64,000 bases of DNA from Pseudomonas sp. RIT-PI-r (GTDB lineage Bacteria; Pseudomonadota; Gammaproteobacteria; Pseudomonadales; Pseudomonadaceae). The notes below the pieces were generated by a model. The model was not told the origin of the DNA, ran no database searches, and saw only the letters and a program-made list of their open reading frames with translations. Every line of letters starts with the position of its first letter. Positions within the stretch are counted from its first letter, which is position 1. This document shows positions 54,581 to 64,000 of this stretch, in pieces. The position numbers and the translations under genes are program-made. The DNA is taken from assembly GCF_001297015.1 (NCBI RefSeq), contig NZ_LIGE01000035.1:1-64000 (forward strand), read 5' to 3'.

Positions 54581-56041
54581 TTACAAAACCGAAGCGGTCT
54601 GCGCCAGTTTCGGTTGCTTGTAGAGGTCCAGCAGCACCTGATCCAGCACCGACGATGCACCAAACGGCGCCTTGTCGTTAAGGATCGCCACTACTGCCCA
54701 GGTATTGCCATTCACATCACGGCTGAAACCGGCAATCGCCCGCACAGTGTTCAGAGTGCCGGTCTTGACGTGCGCCTCACCGCGCATGGCGGTGGTTTTC
54801 AGACGCTTGCGCATGGTGCCATCGGTACCTGCAATCGGCAGCGAGCTGATGTATTCGGCGGCGTAAGGGCTGTGCCACGCGGCTTGCAGCATGTTCGCCA
54901 TTTCACGGGCGCTGACGCGTTCGGCGCGGGACAGGCCGGAGCCGTTCTCCATCACCAGATGCGGCGCAGTGATGCCTTTCTTCGCCAGCCATTGACGCAC
55001 CACGCGTTGCCCGGCCTTGGCGTCGTCACCGTCGGCGTCATTGCGGAATTTCTGCCCCAGGCTGAGGAACAGCTGCTGGGCCATGGTGTTGTTACTGTAC
55101 TTGTTGATGTCGCGGATGATTTCCGCCAGATCCGGCGAGTAAGCACGCGCGAGCAGTTTGGCGTTGCCCGGGGTCGAGGCCAGACGATCCTTGCCCTGAA
55201 TGCTGCCACCCAGTTCTTTCCAGATCGCGCGCACGGCGCCGGCGGTGTAGGTCGCATGGTCAAGCAGAGACAGGTAGGTCTGCGAGCTGCAGCCTTCGCC
55301 CAACTGGCCGGCAACGGTCACGGTGACGCTGCCGTCCGCTTGCGGCACCGGGTTGTAGCGCACGCCGCCGGTGCATTGCTTGGAGTTCAGTGCTTTGACG
55401 GTGTTTTCAATACGTACAGTGGCGATCGGCGGCTCGACCGAAATCAGCACCCGGCCGTTATCGTTGCGGGCAACAAAGCGCAGGGCCTTGAGGTTGACCA
55501 GCAGCGAATCGGGTTTGACCAGGAACGGTTTGTTCTCGTCGTTGCCGTCATCGTTGAATTCCGGCAACACCGGCTGCACGAAAAAATTGCGATCGAGGAT
55601 CAGGTCCCCGGTGACCTGGGTCACGCCGTTGGCGCGCAGGTCGCGCATCAGCAGCCAGAGTTTTTCCATGTTCAGCTTCGGATCGCCGCCACCTTTGAGG
55701 TAGAGGTTGCCGTTGAGGATGCCGCCGTTCAGGTCGCCATCGGTGTAGAACTCGGTTTTCCACTGATGGTTGGGGCCGAGCATTTCCAGCGCCGCGTAGG
55801 TGGTGACCAGTTTCATGGTCGAGGCCGGGTTGACCGACACGTCGGCGTTGAACACGGTTGGCGTGCCCGGACCGTCCAGTGGCACCAACACCAGCGACAG
55901 GGCGCTAGGCTGCAATTTGCTCGCCTTGAGGGCTTTTTCGACGTTCGGGGTGAGGGAGGTGTTGATGGTGGCAGCAGAAACAGGCAGGGCCAGAGGCAGA
56001 AGGAGGCCGGCGAGAAACAGTGGACGCAACGATTTGATCAT
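54581..56041 (-). CDS. dacB: D-alanyl-D-alanine carboxypeptidase/endopeptidase (PBP4 type)
   Basis: The 486-residue precursor has a signal peptide cut after VSA (about residue 23). The penicillin-binding motifs of class C PBPs are present: STMK (SxxK), SNN (KYSNNTMA) and KTG (HVKTGTLN). A long insertion between the first two motifs is typical of PBP4. It trims or cuts peptidoglycan cross-links in the periplasm and in P. aeruginosa affects ampC induction. Confidence 0.95.
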   Translation of the reverse strand: MIKSLRPLFLAGLLLPLALPVSAATINTSLTPNVEKALKASKLQPSALSLVLVPLDGPGTPTVFNADVSVNPASTMKLVTTYAALEMLGPNHQWKTEFYTDGDLNGGILNGNLYLKGGGDPKLNMEKLWLLMRDLRANGVTQVTGDLILDRNFFVQPVLPEFNDDGNDENKPFLVKPDSLLVNLKALRFVARNDNGRVLISVEPPIATVRIENTVKALNSKQCTGGVRYNPVPQADGSVTVTVAGQLGEGCSSQTYLSLLDHATYTAGAVRAIWKELGGSIQGKDRLASTPGNAKLLARAYSPDLAEIIRDINKYSNNTMAQQLFLSLGQKFRNDADGDDAKAGQRVVRQWLAKKGITAPHLVMENGSGLSRAERVSAREMANMLQAAWHSPYAAEYISSLPIAGTDGTMRKRLKTTAMRGEAHVKTGTLNTVRAIAGFSRDVNGNTWAVVAILNDKAPFGASSVLDQVLLDLYKQPKLAQTASVL

Positions 56042-56274
56042 ATGAAATAAAACCCTACAGCCGAGGGGAAAAAGACGAGGACATGGATGAAAAAGCCCTC
56101 AGTGGTCACGAAAGTGTCGGCATTATGCCCCAAGGTGTAACCGATTGTGCCGTCCTCGGGGTGGCGATTCGCTGATTTTTTTACAGGCGGTCAGCCGCTG
56201 TGTCTACAGAGGCGGGCAATCGACGGCTTAAACTGGTAAAGTGCCCGCCGTATTTACTTAAGAGGATTGTTCCA

Positions 56275-56619
56275 ATGGCGACTAACCGTTCCCAGCGTCT
56301 GCGCAAAAAACTGTGCGTTGATGAATTTCAAGAGCTGGGTTTCGAACTGAACCTGGACTTCAAAGAAGACTTGTCCGAAGAAGCCATTGACGCTTTCCTC
56401 GAAGCATTCATCAAAGAAGCCATGGAAGCCAACGGCCTGGGTTATGTTGGCGGCGACGACTTCGGTCTGGTATGCCTGCAGAAGCGTGGCTCGGTCAACG
56501 GAGAGCAGCGCGCTGCCGTTGAAGCCTGGCTGAAAACCCGCGCCGAGCTGACCAAGTATGAAGTCAGCCCGTTGCTGGACGTTTGGTATCCGGAAAAGCC
56601 GATCAACGCGGCTAAGTGA
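56275..56619 (+). CDS. yggL: YggL family protein (DUF469), ribosome-associated
   Basis: The 114-residue protein begins MATNRSQRLRKKLCVDEFQELGFELN at ATG 56275 with AGAGG 9 bases upstream. It matches the YggL family, which binds the 50S subunit in E. coli. No membrane or signal segment. A strong terminator follows. Confidence 0.9.
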   Translation: MATNRSQRLRKKLCVDEFQELGFELNLDFKEDLSEEAIDAFLEAFIKEAMEANGLGYVGGDDFGLVCLQKRGSVNGEQRAAVEAWLKTRAELTKYEVSPLLDVWYPEKPINAAK

Positions 56620-56624
56620 TACTG

Positions 56625-56659
56625 AAAAAAACGGCGACCTGAGGGTCGCCGTTTTTTTT
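56625..56659 (+). terminator. intrinsic terminator of yggL
   Basis: AAAACGGCGACC-TGA-GGGTCGCCGTTTTTTTT: a 12-bp stem with a long T-run. Confidence 0.92.
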
Positions 56660-56698
56660 CGTCTGGTGTTTGGGTGTTCGGTTTGGGATTTGTGGTGA

Positions 56699-56857
56699 GG
56701 CTACCCCTCACCCCAGCCCTCTCCCCGAGGAGAGGGAGCCGATATGCGAGCTGTTCAATACCTGAGTTCGACTCGGTATCCCACGTCGGCGTATTTCTTC
56801 CAAGCACCTCGGTCAGTCCCCTCTCCCCCGGGGAGAGGGTTAGGGTGAGGGGCTTTT
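56699..56857. repeat. family E element
   Basis: Borders CCCTCACCCCAGCCCTCTCC and GGGAGAGGGTTAGGGTGAGG; the interior shares CGACTCGGTATC, GTCGGCGTA and CACCTCGGTCAG with the other family E elements. Confidence 0.8.
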
Positions 56858-56861
56858 GACC

Positions 56862-58052
56862 TTAAGCCTTACGCCAATTCAAAATCACCAGTGTCAAAAC
56901 CCCCGCAACAATCCCCCAAAACGCCGACCCGATGGAAAACAGCGTCAACCCCGACGCCGTGACCATAAAGGTAATCAACGCCGCCTCACGCTCCTTCACC
57001 TCGGTCATGGCAATGCTCAAACCATTGATGATCGAACCAAACAGCGCCAGCGCCGCAATCGACAGCACCAGTTCCTTCGGCAACGCGGCAAACAACGCCG
57101 CCAACGTGGCGCCGAACACACCGGCAATCCCGTAGAAAACCCCGCACCAGACCGCAGCGGTGTAGCGCTTGTTGCGATCTTCATGGGCGTGCGGCCCGGT
57201 GCAAATCGCCGCGCTGATGGCGGCGAGGTTGATGCCGTGGGAACCGAACGGCGCCAGTAACAGCGAGGCGATGCCGGTGGTGGTGATCAACGGCGAGGCC
57301 GGAACGTTGTAGCCGTCGGCGCGCAGGACGGCGATGCCGGGCATGTTCTGCGAGGTCATCGCCACGACGAACAGCGGAATGCCGATGCTGATGGTCGCGG
57401 CCAGTGAGAAGTGCGGCGTGGTCCACACCGGCGTCGCCACTTCCAGATGAAAGCCGCTGAAGTCCAGCAAACCCATGAAGCCCGACAGCGCGGTGCCGAT
57501 CAGCAACGCGGCGAGCACCGCATAGCGGGGCGACAGGCGCTTGACCACTAAATAAGTGAAGAACATCCCCAGCACCAGCCCGGTACGGTGCTGCGCGGCG
57601 ACGAAGATTTCGCTGCCGATCTTGAACAGAATCCCTGCCAGCAATGCCGCCGCCAGTGAGGCTGGAATCTTTTTCACCAGCCGTTCGAAGCTGCCGGTTA
57701 GCCCGCAGATCGTCACCAGTACGGCACAGGTGATGTAGGCACCGATGGCTTCGCCGTAACTGACGCCGCCCAGACTGGTGATCAGCAACGCCGCGCCGGG
57801 TGTCGACCAGGCGATGGTGATCGGCGTCCGGTAGCGCAGTGACAGGCCGATCGAACATACGGCCATGCCAATTGAAATCGCCCAGATCCACGAAGAAATC
57901 TGCCCGCTGGTCAGGCCCGCCGCTTGCCCGGCCTGGAACATCAGCACCAGGGAGCTGGTGTAGCCGGTCATCATCGCGATGAAACCGGCGACGATGGCTG
58001 AAGGCGAAGTGTCGGCCAAGGGGCGCAGTTGAGTGTGGGTGGCGTCGTTCAT
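56862..58052 (-). CDS. BenE-family permease
   Basis: The 396-residue membrane protein has about twelve hydrophobic segments and BenE signatures (SAIVAGFIAMMTGYTSSLVLMFQAGQAAG, ITIAWSTPGAALL, TSQNMPGIAVLRADGYNVP, INLAAISAAICTG). BenE members are annotated as benzoate/H+ symporters, but the fold is shared with base transporters. No benzoate genes are nearby. Its divergent neighbours are a GntR regulator and purine catabolism genes, so a purine-related substrate is possible. Start ATG 58052; the frame is open further upstream through a REP doublet. Confidence 0.88.
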   Translation of the reverse strand: MNDATHTQLRPLADTSPSAIVAGFIAMMTGYTSSLVLMFQAGQAAGLTSGQISSWIWAISIGMAVCSIGLSLRYRTPITIAWSTPGAALLITSLGGVSYGEAIGAYITCAVLVTICGLTGSFERLVKKIPASLAAALLAGILFKIGSEIFVAAQHRTGLVLGMFFTYLVVKRLSPRYAVLAALLIGTALSGFMGLLDFSGFHLEVATPVWTTPHFSLAATISIGIPLFVVAMTSQNMPGIAVLRADGYNVPASPLITTTGIASLLLAPFGSHGINLAAISAAICTGPHAHEDRNKRYTAAVWCGVFYGIAGVFGATLAALFAALPKELVLSIAALALFGSIINGLSIAMTEVKEREAALITFMVTASGLTLFSIGSAFWGIVAGVLTLVILNWRKA

Positions 58053-58103
58053 GACAACGGTGTTCCTTATACCAATGAAGATGTCCGCCCTGACGCAAAC
58101 CCT

Positions 58104-58188
58104 TGTAGGAGCTGCCGAAGGCTGCGATCTGTTGATCTTGCTTCTTAAAATCAAAGTCAAAAGATCGCAGCCTTCGGCAGCTCCTACA
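58104..58188. repeat. REP doublet, family C
   Basis: Inverted copies of TAGGAGCTGCCGAAGGCTGC between the divergent permease and GntR genes. Confidence 0.9.
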
Positions 58189-58302
58189 GGGGAGGCGGTG
58201 TTCTGGCAGCGGATTCTGTGATCAAGCCTAAACTCATTCGTAACGGATCGTTGCAATACAGCCAAAGTCACAAATTGCCGTACAGTCGTGTTGCCACCTT
58301 TC

Positions 58303-58314
58303 ATTGTGTACAAT
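58303..58314. promoter_or_regulatory. GntR operator candidate
   Basis: ATTGTGTACAAT (ATTGT-N2-ACAAT) lies about 90 bases before the GntR start. It includes a possible -10 (TACAAT), a good place for autorepression. Confidence 0.5.
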
Positions 58315-58406
58315 CGCGCTGTTTTTTACGCGATACTTGCCAGCGACCTACTGTGCCGTATTACAGTCACGGTCTATTCGCCGCAGTTCTCCCGACTCGA
58401 GTGCCC

Positions 58407-59171
58407 ATGAACGAACAGTTGCAACCCCTCAAGAAACAACCGCGAGCAGGCAAAGCCGGCCGCAGCGGAACCCAGGACGATATTGTCTACGCGCATATCT
58501 TCGAGGCCATCCTCGAACAGCGTCTGGCGCCCGGCACAAAATTGAGCGAAGAAGCGCTGGGGGAAATCTTCGGGGTCAGCCGCACCATCATTCGCCGCGC
58601 GCTGTCGCGTCTGGCCCATGAAGGCGTGGTGCTGTTGCGGCCCAACCGTGGCGCTGTCGTCGCCAGCCCGAGCGTTGAAGAAGCGCGTCAGGTGTTCATG
58701 GCCCGTCGTCTGGTCGAGCGCGCGATCACTGAACTGGCCGTGCTGCACGCCACCGCCGAGCAGATCGCTGAACTGCGCCAGATGGTCAACGATGAACGCG
58801 ACAGTTTCTCTCGCGGCGATCGTGGCGCCGGCATTCGTCTGTCGGGCGAATTCCACCTGAAACTGGCCGAAGCGGCGAAAAACGCGCCGCTGGTGAGTTT
58901 CCAGCGCAGCCTGGTTTCGCAGACCTCGCTGATCATTGCCCAATACGAAAGCGGCAACCGCTCGCACTGTTCGTATGACGAACACACGCAGTTGATCGAC
59001 GCGATCGAGAAGCGCGACGGCGAGTTGGCGGTGAATCTGATGATGCATCACATGGATCACATCGACAGCAAGCTCAACCTCGACGAGGAAGGCGCGTCGG
59101 ATGATCTGCATGCGGTGTTCTCGCATTTGTTGCAGACCAAGAAGCCTGGGCGCCCGAGCGCCAAGCTCTAA
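58407..59171 (+). CDS. GntR/FCD-family regulator, probable purine-catabolism regulator
   Basis: The 254-residue protein has a GntR winged helix at about residues 25-95 (AHIFEAILEQRLAPGTKLSE, EALGEIFGVSRTIIRRALSRL) and an FCD domain (MARRLVERAITELAV, SGEFHLKLAEAAKN, DEHTQLIDAIEKRDG, NLMMHHMDHI) with the metal-binding Asp/His set. Start ATG 58407 (MNEQLQPL). It is followed convergently by guaD-xdhC-xdhB, and similar regulators sit beside xanthine dehydrogenase genes in other pseudomonads. Control of that operon is inference. Confidence 0.88.
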   Translation: MNEQLQPLKKQPRAGKAGRSGTQDDIVYAHIFEAILEQRLAPGTKLSEEALGEIFGVSRTIIRRALSRLAHEGVVLLRPNRGAVVASPSVEEARQVFMARRLVERAITELAVLHATAEQIAELRQMVNDERDSFSRGDRGAGIRLSGEFHLKLAEAAKNAPLVSFQRSLVSQTSLIIAQYESGNRSHCSYDEHTQLIDAIEKRDGELAVNLMMHHMDHIDSKLNLDEEGASDDLHAVFSHLLQTKKPGRPSAKL

Positions 59172-59189
59172 AGAAGACCGAGCTGCTCC

Positions 59190-59284
59190 AATCGCTGGCA
59201 AGCCAGCTCCCACAGGGTTTTGTGGGGTTCACCCGATTTGCGTTACAGCACAAATCCTGTGGGAGCTGGCTTGCCAGCGATAGC
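59190..59284. repeat. REP doublet, family B
   Basis: Inverted copies of GTGGGAGCTGGCTTGCCAGC downstream of the GntR gene. Confidence 0.9.
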
Positions 59285-59299
59285 AATCTGACAGGCAAT

Positions 59300-59339
59300 A
59301 AAAATCCCTCGGGGGGTGAATACCTCCGGGGGATTTTTT
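59300..59339. terminator. bidirectional intrinsic terminator
   Basis: AAAAATCCC...GGGGGATTTTTT with a CGGGGGGT/ACCTCCGG inner stem, between the convergent GntR and guaD genes. Confidence 0.85.
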
Positions 59340-59347
59340 ATGCCTTT

Positions 59348-59378
59348 GATCGTTCCCACGCAGAGCGTGGGAACGATC
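59348..59378. repeat. short family D palindrome
   Basis: GATCGTTCCCACGC and its inverse separated by AGA; the same arms bound the repeat at 9353-9461. Confidence 0.85.
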
Positions 59379-59394
59379 ATGGGGCGGGGAAAGC

Positions 59395-60699
<1,305 letters not shown>

Positions 60700-60712
60700 G
60701 AGGGTTCTCTAA

Positions 60713-61570
60713 TCAGTTTGAGGCTTTGAGTTTGGCGGCCTGACTGCGCCGCGAAACCGGCAGCAGTTTGGCAATCGGTTCGGCGCTGGCAGTCTGCTGG
60801 CCGAAGTTGGCGTTGTAGGTGGCGATGATTTCGCCGGCGATGGATATGGCGATTTCCACAGGCAGTTTGCCTTTGACTTCGCCGATGCCCATCGGGCAGC
60901 GCATGCGTTGCACGACGCTGCTGTCGAAACCGCGATCGCGCAAACGGTGTTCGAACTTCACGCGTTTGGTCTTCGAACCGATCAGGCCGAAGTAGGCGAA
61001 GTCGTTGCGTTTAAGGATTGCAGCAGTGAGTTCAAGGTCGAGCTGATGGTTGTGGGTCATGACGATGCAATAACTGCCGGCGGGCAGGTCATCGATTTCA
61101 TCCACAGGCTCTTCGGCGACGATTTTACGCACGCCGTGGGGGATCTGTTCGGGGAATTCGGCATCGCGCGAATCGATCCAGCGCACCCGGCAGGGCAGGC
61201 TGGCGAGCAATGGCACCAAAGCGCGGCCAACATGACCGGCACCGAACACGGCAATTTGCGCCTGCACCTGGCCCATCGGTTCAAACAGCAACACGGTGGC
61301 GCCGCCGCAGCACTGGCCGAGGCTGGCGCCGAGGCTGAAGCGCTCCAGATGGGTCTCCTGCTTGCCGCTGGCGAGCATGTCGCGGGCGATCTGCATGGCT
61401 TTGTATTCCAGATGCCCGCCACCAATGGTGTCGAAGCTCTGGTTAGCGCTGATGACCATTTTCGAGCCGGCGTTGCGTGGCGTCGAGCCGAGTTCTTCGA
61501 TGATCGTCACCAGCACACAGGGTTCGCCCTGGTTCTGCAGGTCGGCGAGGGCGTCGATCCAGTTGTACAT
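60713..61570 (-). CDS. xdhC: xanthine dehydrogenase accessory protein
   Basis: The 285-residue protein binds and sulfurates the molybdenum cofactor before insertion into XdhB. It has the XdhC_CoxI opening (GEPCVLVTIIEELGSTPRNAGSKM), the GQCCGG cysteine motif and a Rossmann fold (AVFGAGHVGRAL, FGLIGSKTKR). ATG 61570 is chosen with GAGG 5 bases upstream; GTG 61576 is in frame. It lies between xdhB, across a REP doublet, and guaD. Confidence 0.93.
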   Translation of the reverse strand: MYNWIDALADLQNQGEPCVLVTIIEELGSTPRNAGSKMVISANQSFDTIGGGHLEYKAMQIARDMLASGKQETHLERFSLGASLGQCCGGATVLLFEPMGQVQAQIAVFGAGHVGRALVPLLASLPCRVRWIDSRDAEFPEQIPHGVRKIVAEEPVDEIDDLPAGSYCIVMTHNHQLDLELTAAILKRNDFAYFGLIGSKTKRVKFEHRLRDRGFDSSVVQRMRCPMGIGEVKGKLPVEIAISIAGEIIATYNANFGQQTASAEPIAKLLPVSRRSQAAKLKASN

Positions 61571-61605
61571 GTTCACCTCGACATCTTCGTTGTCTGTTCG
61601 GGCCT

Positions 61606-61674
61606 CATCGCGAGCAGGCTCACTCCTACATTTGGAATGCGTTCCCCTGTAGGAGTGAGCCTGCTCGCGATAGC
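61606..61674. repeat. REP doublet, family A
   Basis: Inverted copies of GTAGGAGTGAGCCTGCTCGC between xdhB and xdhC, inside the operon. Confidence 0.9.
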
Positions 61675-61686
61675 CGCGCCTCGGTT

Positions 61687-64000
61687 CTAGAGCGGAGCCA
61701 ACTCGGTTTCAGCTTCGACGGCTTTCACCGCCTTCAACTGCCGCATCTGCTCGCAACCCCACAACACCCGCTCCGGCGTCGCCGGCGCATCAATCTGCGG
61801 CTGGTGCTTGTAATCACCGAGGCTCGCCACCGCATCCTTGATCGCACACCACGAGGCAATCCCGAGCATGAACGGCGGTTCACCGACAGCCTTGGAATGG
61901 AACACCGTGTCTTCGGGGTTCTTGCGGTTTTCCACCAGTTTCACCCGCAGGTCCAGCGGCATGTCCGCCACCGCCGGGATCTTGTAGCTGGCCGGGCCGT
62001 TGGTCATCAGCTTGCCTTTGTTGTTCCAGACCAGCTCTTCCATGGTCAGCCAGCCCATGCCCTGGATGAAACCACCTTCGACCTGACCGATGTCGATGGA
62101 CGGGTTCAGCGAGGCGCCGACATCGTGAAGAATGTCGGTCCGCAGCATTTTGTACTCACCGGTCAGGGTGTCGACGATCACTTCGCAGCACGCCGCGCCG
62201 AAGGCGAAGTAGTAGAACGGACGGCCACGCGCCTGGCTGCGGTCGTAGTAGATTTTCGGGGTCTTGTAGAAGCCGGTGCTCGACAGCGACACCTGATTGA
62301 AATACGCCTGCTGGATCAGCGCTTCAAAGGTCAGGATGTGGTCGCGAACCCGCACGTGGCCGTTGTGGAATTCAACGTCTTCTTCAGTGACTTTGTAGTG
62401 CCGCGCAGCGAATTCGATCAGACGTTTCTTGATGATTTCCGCCGCGTTCTGCGCCGCTTTACCGTTCAGGTCAGCGCCGCTGGACGCCGCTGTCGGCGAG
62501 GTGTTTGGCACCTTGTCGGTGTTGGTCGCGGTGATCTGCACGCGGTCGATTTCGACCTGGAACACTTCGGCCACGACCTGCGCGACTTTGGTGTTCAGGC
62601 CCTGGCCCATTTCCGTGCCGCCGTGGTTCAGGTGGATGCTGCCGTCGGTGTAGATGTGGATCAGCGCACCGGCCTGGTTCAAGAAACTCGCGGTGAAGGA
62701 AATACCGAATTTCACCGGGGTCAGCGCCAGGCCTTTTTTCAGGATCGGGCTGTTGGCGTTGTAGCGACGGATCGCTTCGCGACGCTCGTGGTACTGGCTG
62801 CTTTCTTCCAGTTCGGCGGTCATCTCTTCGAGCATATTGTGCTCGACGGTCTGGTAGTAGTGGGTGACGTTGCGCTCGGTCTTGCCGTAGTAGTTGGCCT
62901 TGCGCACCGCGAGCGGGTCGAGTTGCAGGTGACGGGCTATCGCGTCCATCACTTCTTCGATAGCGACCATGCCTTGCGGGCCACCGAAACCCCGGTAAGC
63001 GGTGTTCGACGCGGTGTTGGTCTTGCAGCGGTGACCGTTGATGGTCGCATCGCCGAGGTAGTACGAGTTGTCCGAGTGGAACATCGCGCGGTCAACGATG
63101 GAGGCGGACAAGTCCGGCGAGCAGCCGCAGTTACCGGCCAGGTCCATGTTGATCCCGTGCAGGCGCCCGGTGCTGTCGAAGCCGACGTCGTATTCGACGT
63201 AAAACGGGTGACGCTTGCCGGTCATCAGCATGTCTTCGACGCGCGGCAGGCGCATCTTGGTCGGCTGGCCGGTGAGGTGCGCGACCACCGCGCACAGGCA
63301 CGCCGGGCTGGCGGCCTGGGTTTCCTTGCCACCGAAACCACCGCCCATGCGACGCATGTCGACGACGATTTTGTTCATCGACACGTCGAGCACTTCGGCG
63401 ACCAGTTTCTGCACTTCGGTGGGGTTCTGCGTCGAGCAGTAGACGATCATGCCGCCGTCTTCGGTCGGCATTACCGAAGAGATCTGGGTCTCCAGATAGA
63501 AGTGTTCCTGACCGCCAATGTGCAGCGTGCCTTGAATGCGGTGTTCAGCGGTCGCCAGCGCAGACACCGAATCGCCGCGCTGGTGGGTGTGGCTGTCGAG
63601 CACGAAGTGGCGTTTGCGCAGGGCTTCGACCACGTCCAGCACAGGTTCGAGGTCTTCGTATTCAATGATCGCGGCCATCGCGGCTTTGCGCGCGGTTTCC
63701 AGATCTTTCGCAGCGACGGCGAGCACCGGTTGACCGACGAACTGCACGTCATCGATGGCCAGCAGCGGGTCGCCCGGCATCAACGGGCCGATGTCTTTCA
63801 GGCCCGGCACGTCTTCGTGGGTGATGGCGATGCGCACGCCTTCGAAGGCGTAGCACGGCGAGGTGTCGATGCTGATGATTTTCGCGTGGGCGCGGTCCGA
63901 CATACGTGCATACAGGTGCAACTGATTCGGAAATTCCAGGCGATCATCGATGTACTGCGCTTCACCAGACACGTGCTTGGCGGCGCTGTCGTGCTTGACG
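61687..64000 (-). CDS. xdhB: xanthine dehydrogenase, molybdenum subunit (5' end outside the window)
   Basis: 771 codons are visible and the frame is open through base 64000, so the start lies beyond the window; a GTG at 63972 is not the true start. Molybdopterin-domain motifs are MRRMGGGFGGKETQ, AYRGFGGPQGM, GGTEMGQGLNTK, and the catalytic glutamate in VGEPPFMLG. The enzyme oxidises hypoxanthine and xanthine to urate. xdhA (FAD/Fe-S subunit) is expected beyond 64000. xdhC and guaD follow downstream. Confidence 0.95.
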   Translation of the reverse strand, partial: VKHDSAAKHVSGEAQYIDDRLEFPNQLHLYARMSDRAHAKIISIDTSPCYAFEGVRIAITHEDVPGLKDIGPLMPGDPLLAIDDVQFVGQPVLAVAAKDLETARKAAMAAIIEYEDLEPVLDVVEALRKRHFVLDSHTHQRGDSVSALATAEHRIQGTLHIGGQEHFYLETQISSVMPTEDGGMIVYCSTQNPTEVQKLVAEVLDVSMNKIVVDMRRMGGGFGGKETQAASPACLCAVVAHLTGQPTKMRLPRVEDMLMTGKRHPFYVEYDVGFDSTGRLHGINMDLAGNCGCSPDLSASIVDRAMFHSDNSYYLGDATINGHRCKTNTASNTAYRGFGGPQGMVAIEEVMDAIARHLQLDPLAVRKANYYGKTERNVTHYYQTVEHNMLEEMTAELEESSQYHERREAIRRYNANSPILKKGLALTPVKFGISFTASFLNQAGALIHIYTDGSIHLNHGGTEMGQGLNTKVAQVVAEVFQVEIDRVQITATNTDKVPNTSPTAASSGADLNGKAAQNAAEIIKKRLIEFAARHYKVTEEDVEFHNGHVRVRDHILTFEALIQQAYFNQVSLSSTGFYKTPKIYYDRSQARGRPFYYFAFGAACCEVIVDTLTGEYKMLRTDILHDVGASLNPSIDIGQVEGGFIQGMGWLTMEELVWNNKGKLMTNGPASYKIPAVADMPLDLRVKLVENRKNPEDTVFHSKAVGEPPFMLGIASWCAIKDAVASLGDYKHQPQIDAPATPERVLWGCEQMRQLKAVKAVEAETELAPL

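Overview
This is chromosomal DNA of a Pseudomonas, most likely from the P. fluorescens group. The evidence is the GC-rich gene set, the order cysH-thrH-pabB, ppsR-ppsA-hydrolase-rraA-cmaX-crfX-cmpX-sigX-oprF-cobA-nas and pyrD-rmf-rlmL-dacB-yggL (from memory close to two blocks of the P. aeruginosa chromosome), and about twenty intergenic REP/REPIN-type inverted repeats. I found no rRNA, tRNA, insertion sequence, prophage or CRISPR array.

Layout. 1-7243: the start of an RHS protein (leaves the window), a HAD phosphatase, an SDR/LysR divergent pair, and an NCS1 permease with an Asp/Glu/hydantoin-racemase-like protein behind a sigma54-like promoter. 7823-14188: cysH, thrH, pabB and a three-gene cassette (aspartic-protease-like protein, inactive transglutaminase with seven TM helices, ATP-grasp ligase). 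14457-23449: the 2-methylcitrate operon for propionate use (GntR regulator, prpB, prpC, acnD, prpF, prpD), interrupted by repeats. 23539-30802: DMT exporter/MocR pair, ppsR/ppsA separated by a long inverted repeat, and an alpha/beta hydrolase. 31029-35500: rraA and the cell-envelope stress block cmaX-crfX-cmpX-sigX-oprF. 35598-47400: assimilatory nitrate/nitrite reduction. 47623-56619: pyrD, rmf with a structured leader, rlmL, a CHASE-PAS-GGDEF protein, dacB and yggL. 56862-64000: BenE-type permease, GntR regulator, guaD, xdhC and xdhB (partial), i.e. purine catabolism.

How the parts work together. The best-supported regulatory circuit is the nitrate block. NasS (nitrate sensor) and NasT (ANTAR RNA-binding antiterminator) are encoded at 46189-47400 and 45598-46173. 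Two transcription units downstream, transporter plus kinase/phosphatase and nirB-nirD-nas reductase-cobA, each begin with a -24/-12 promoter, a leader with two or three six-base-loop hairpins showing the ANTAR pattern (A at loop position 1, G at position 4), and an intrinsic terminator whose 5' arm overlaps the last hairpin. CobA makes the precursor of the siroheme that NirB needs.

Most of the window is ordinary core genome. The less ordinary items are the two NasT leader RNAs, a racemase-like protein that lacks the first catalytic cysteine (glycine, as in arylmalonate decarboxylase), the 158-bp inverted repeat between ppsR and ppsA, REP sequence that has become the C-terminus of cobA, a repeat family whose core unit is expanded to four copies inside the prp operon, and the poorly understood protease/transglutaminase/ligase cassette. 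I saw no clearly new defence or toxin system.
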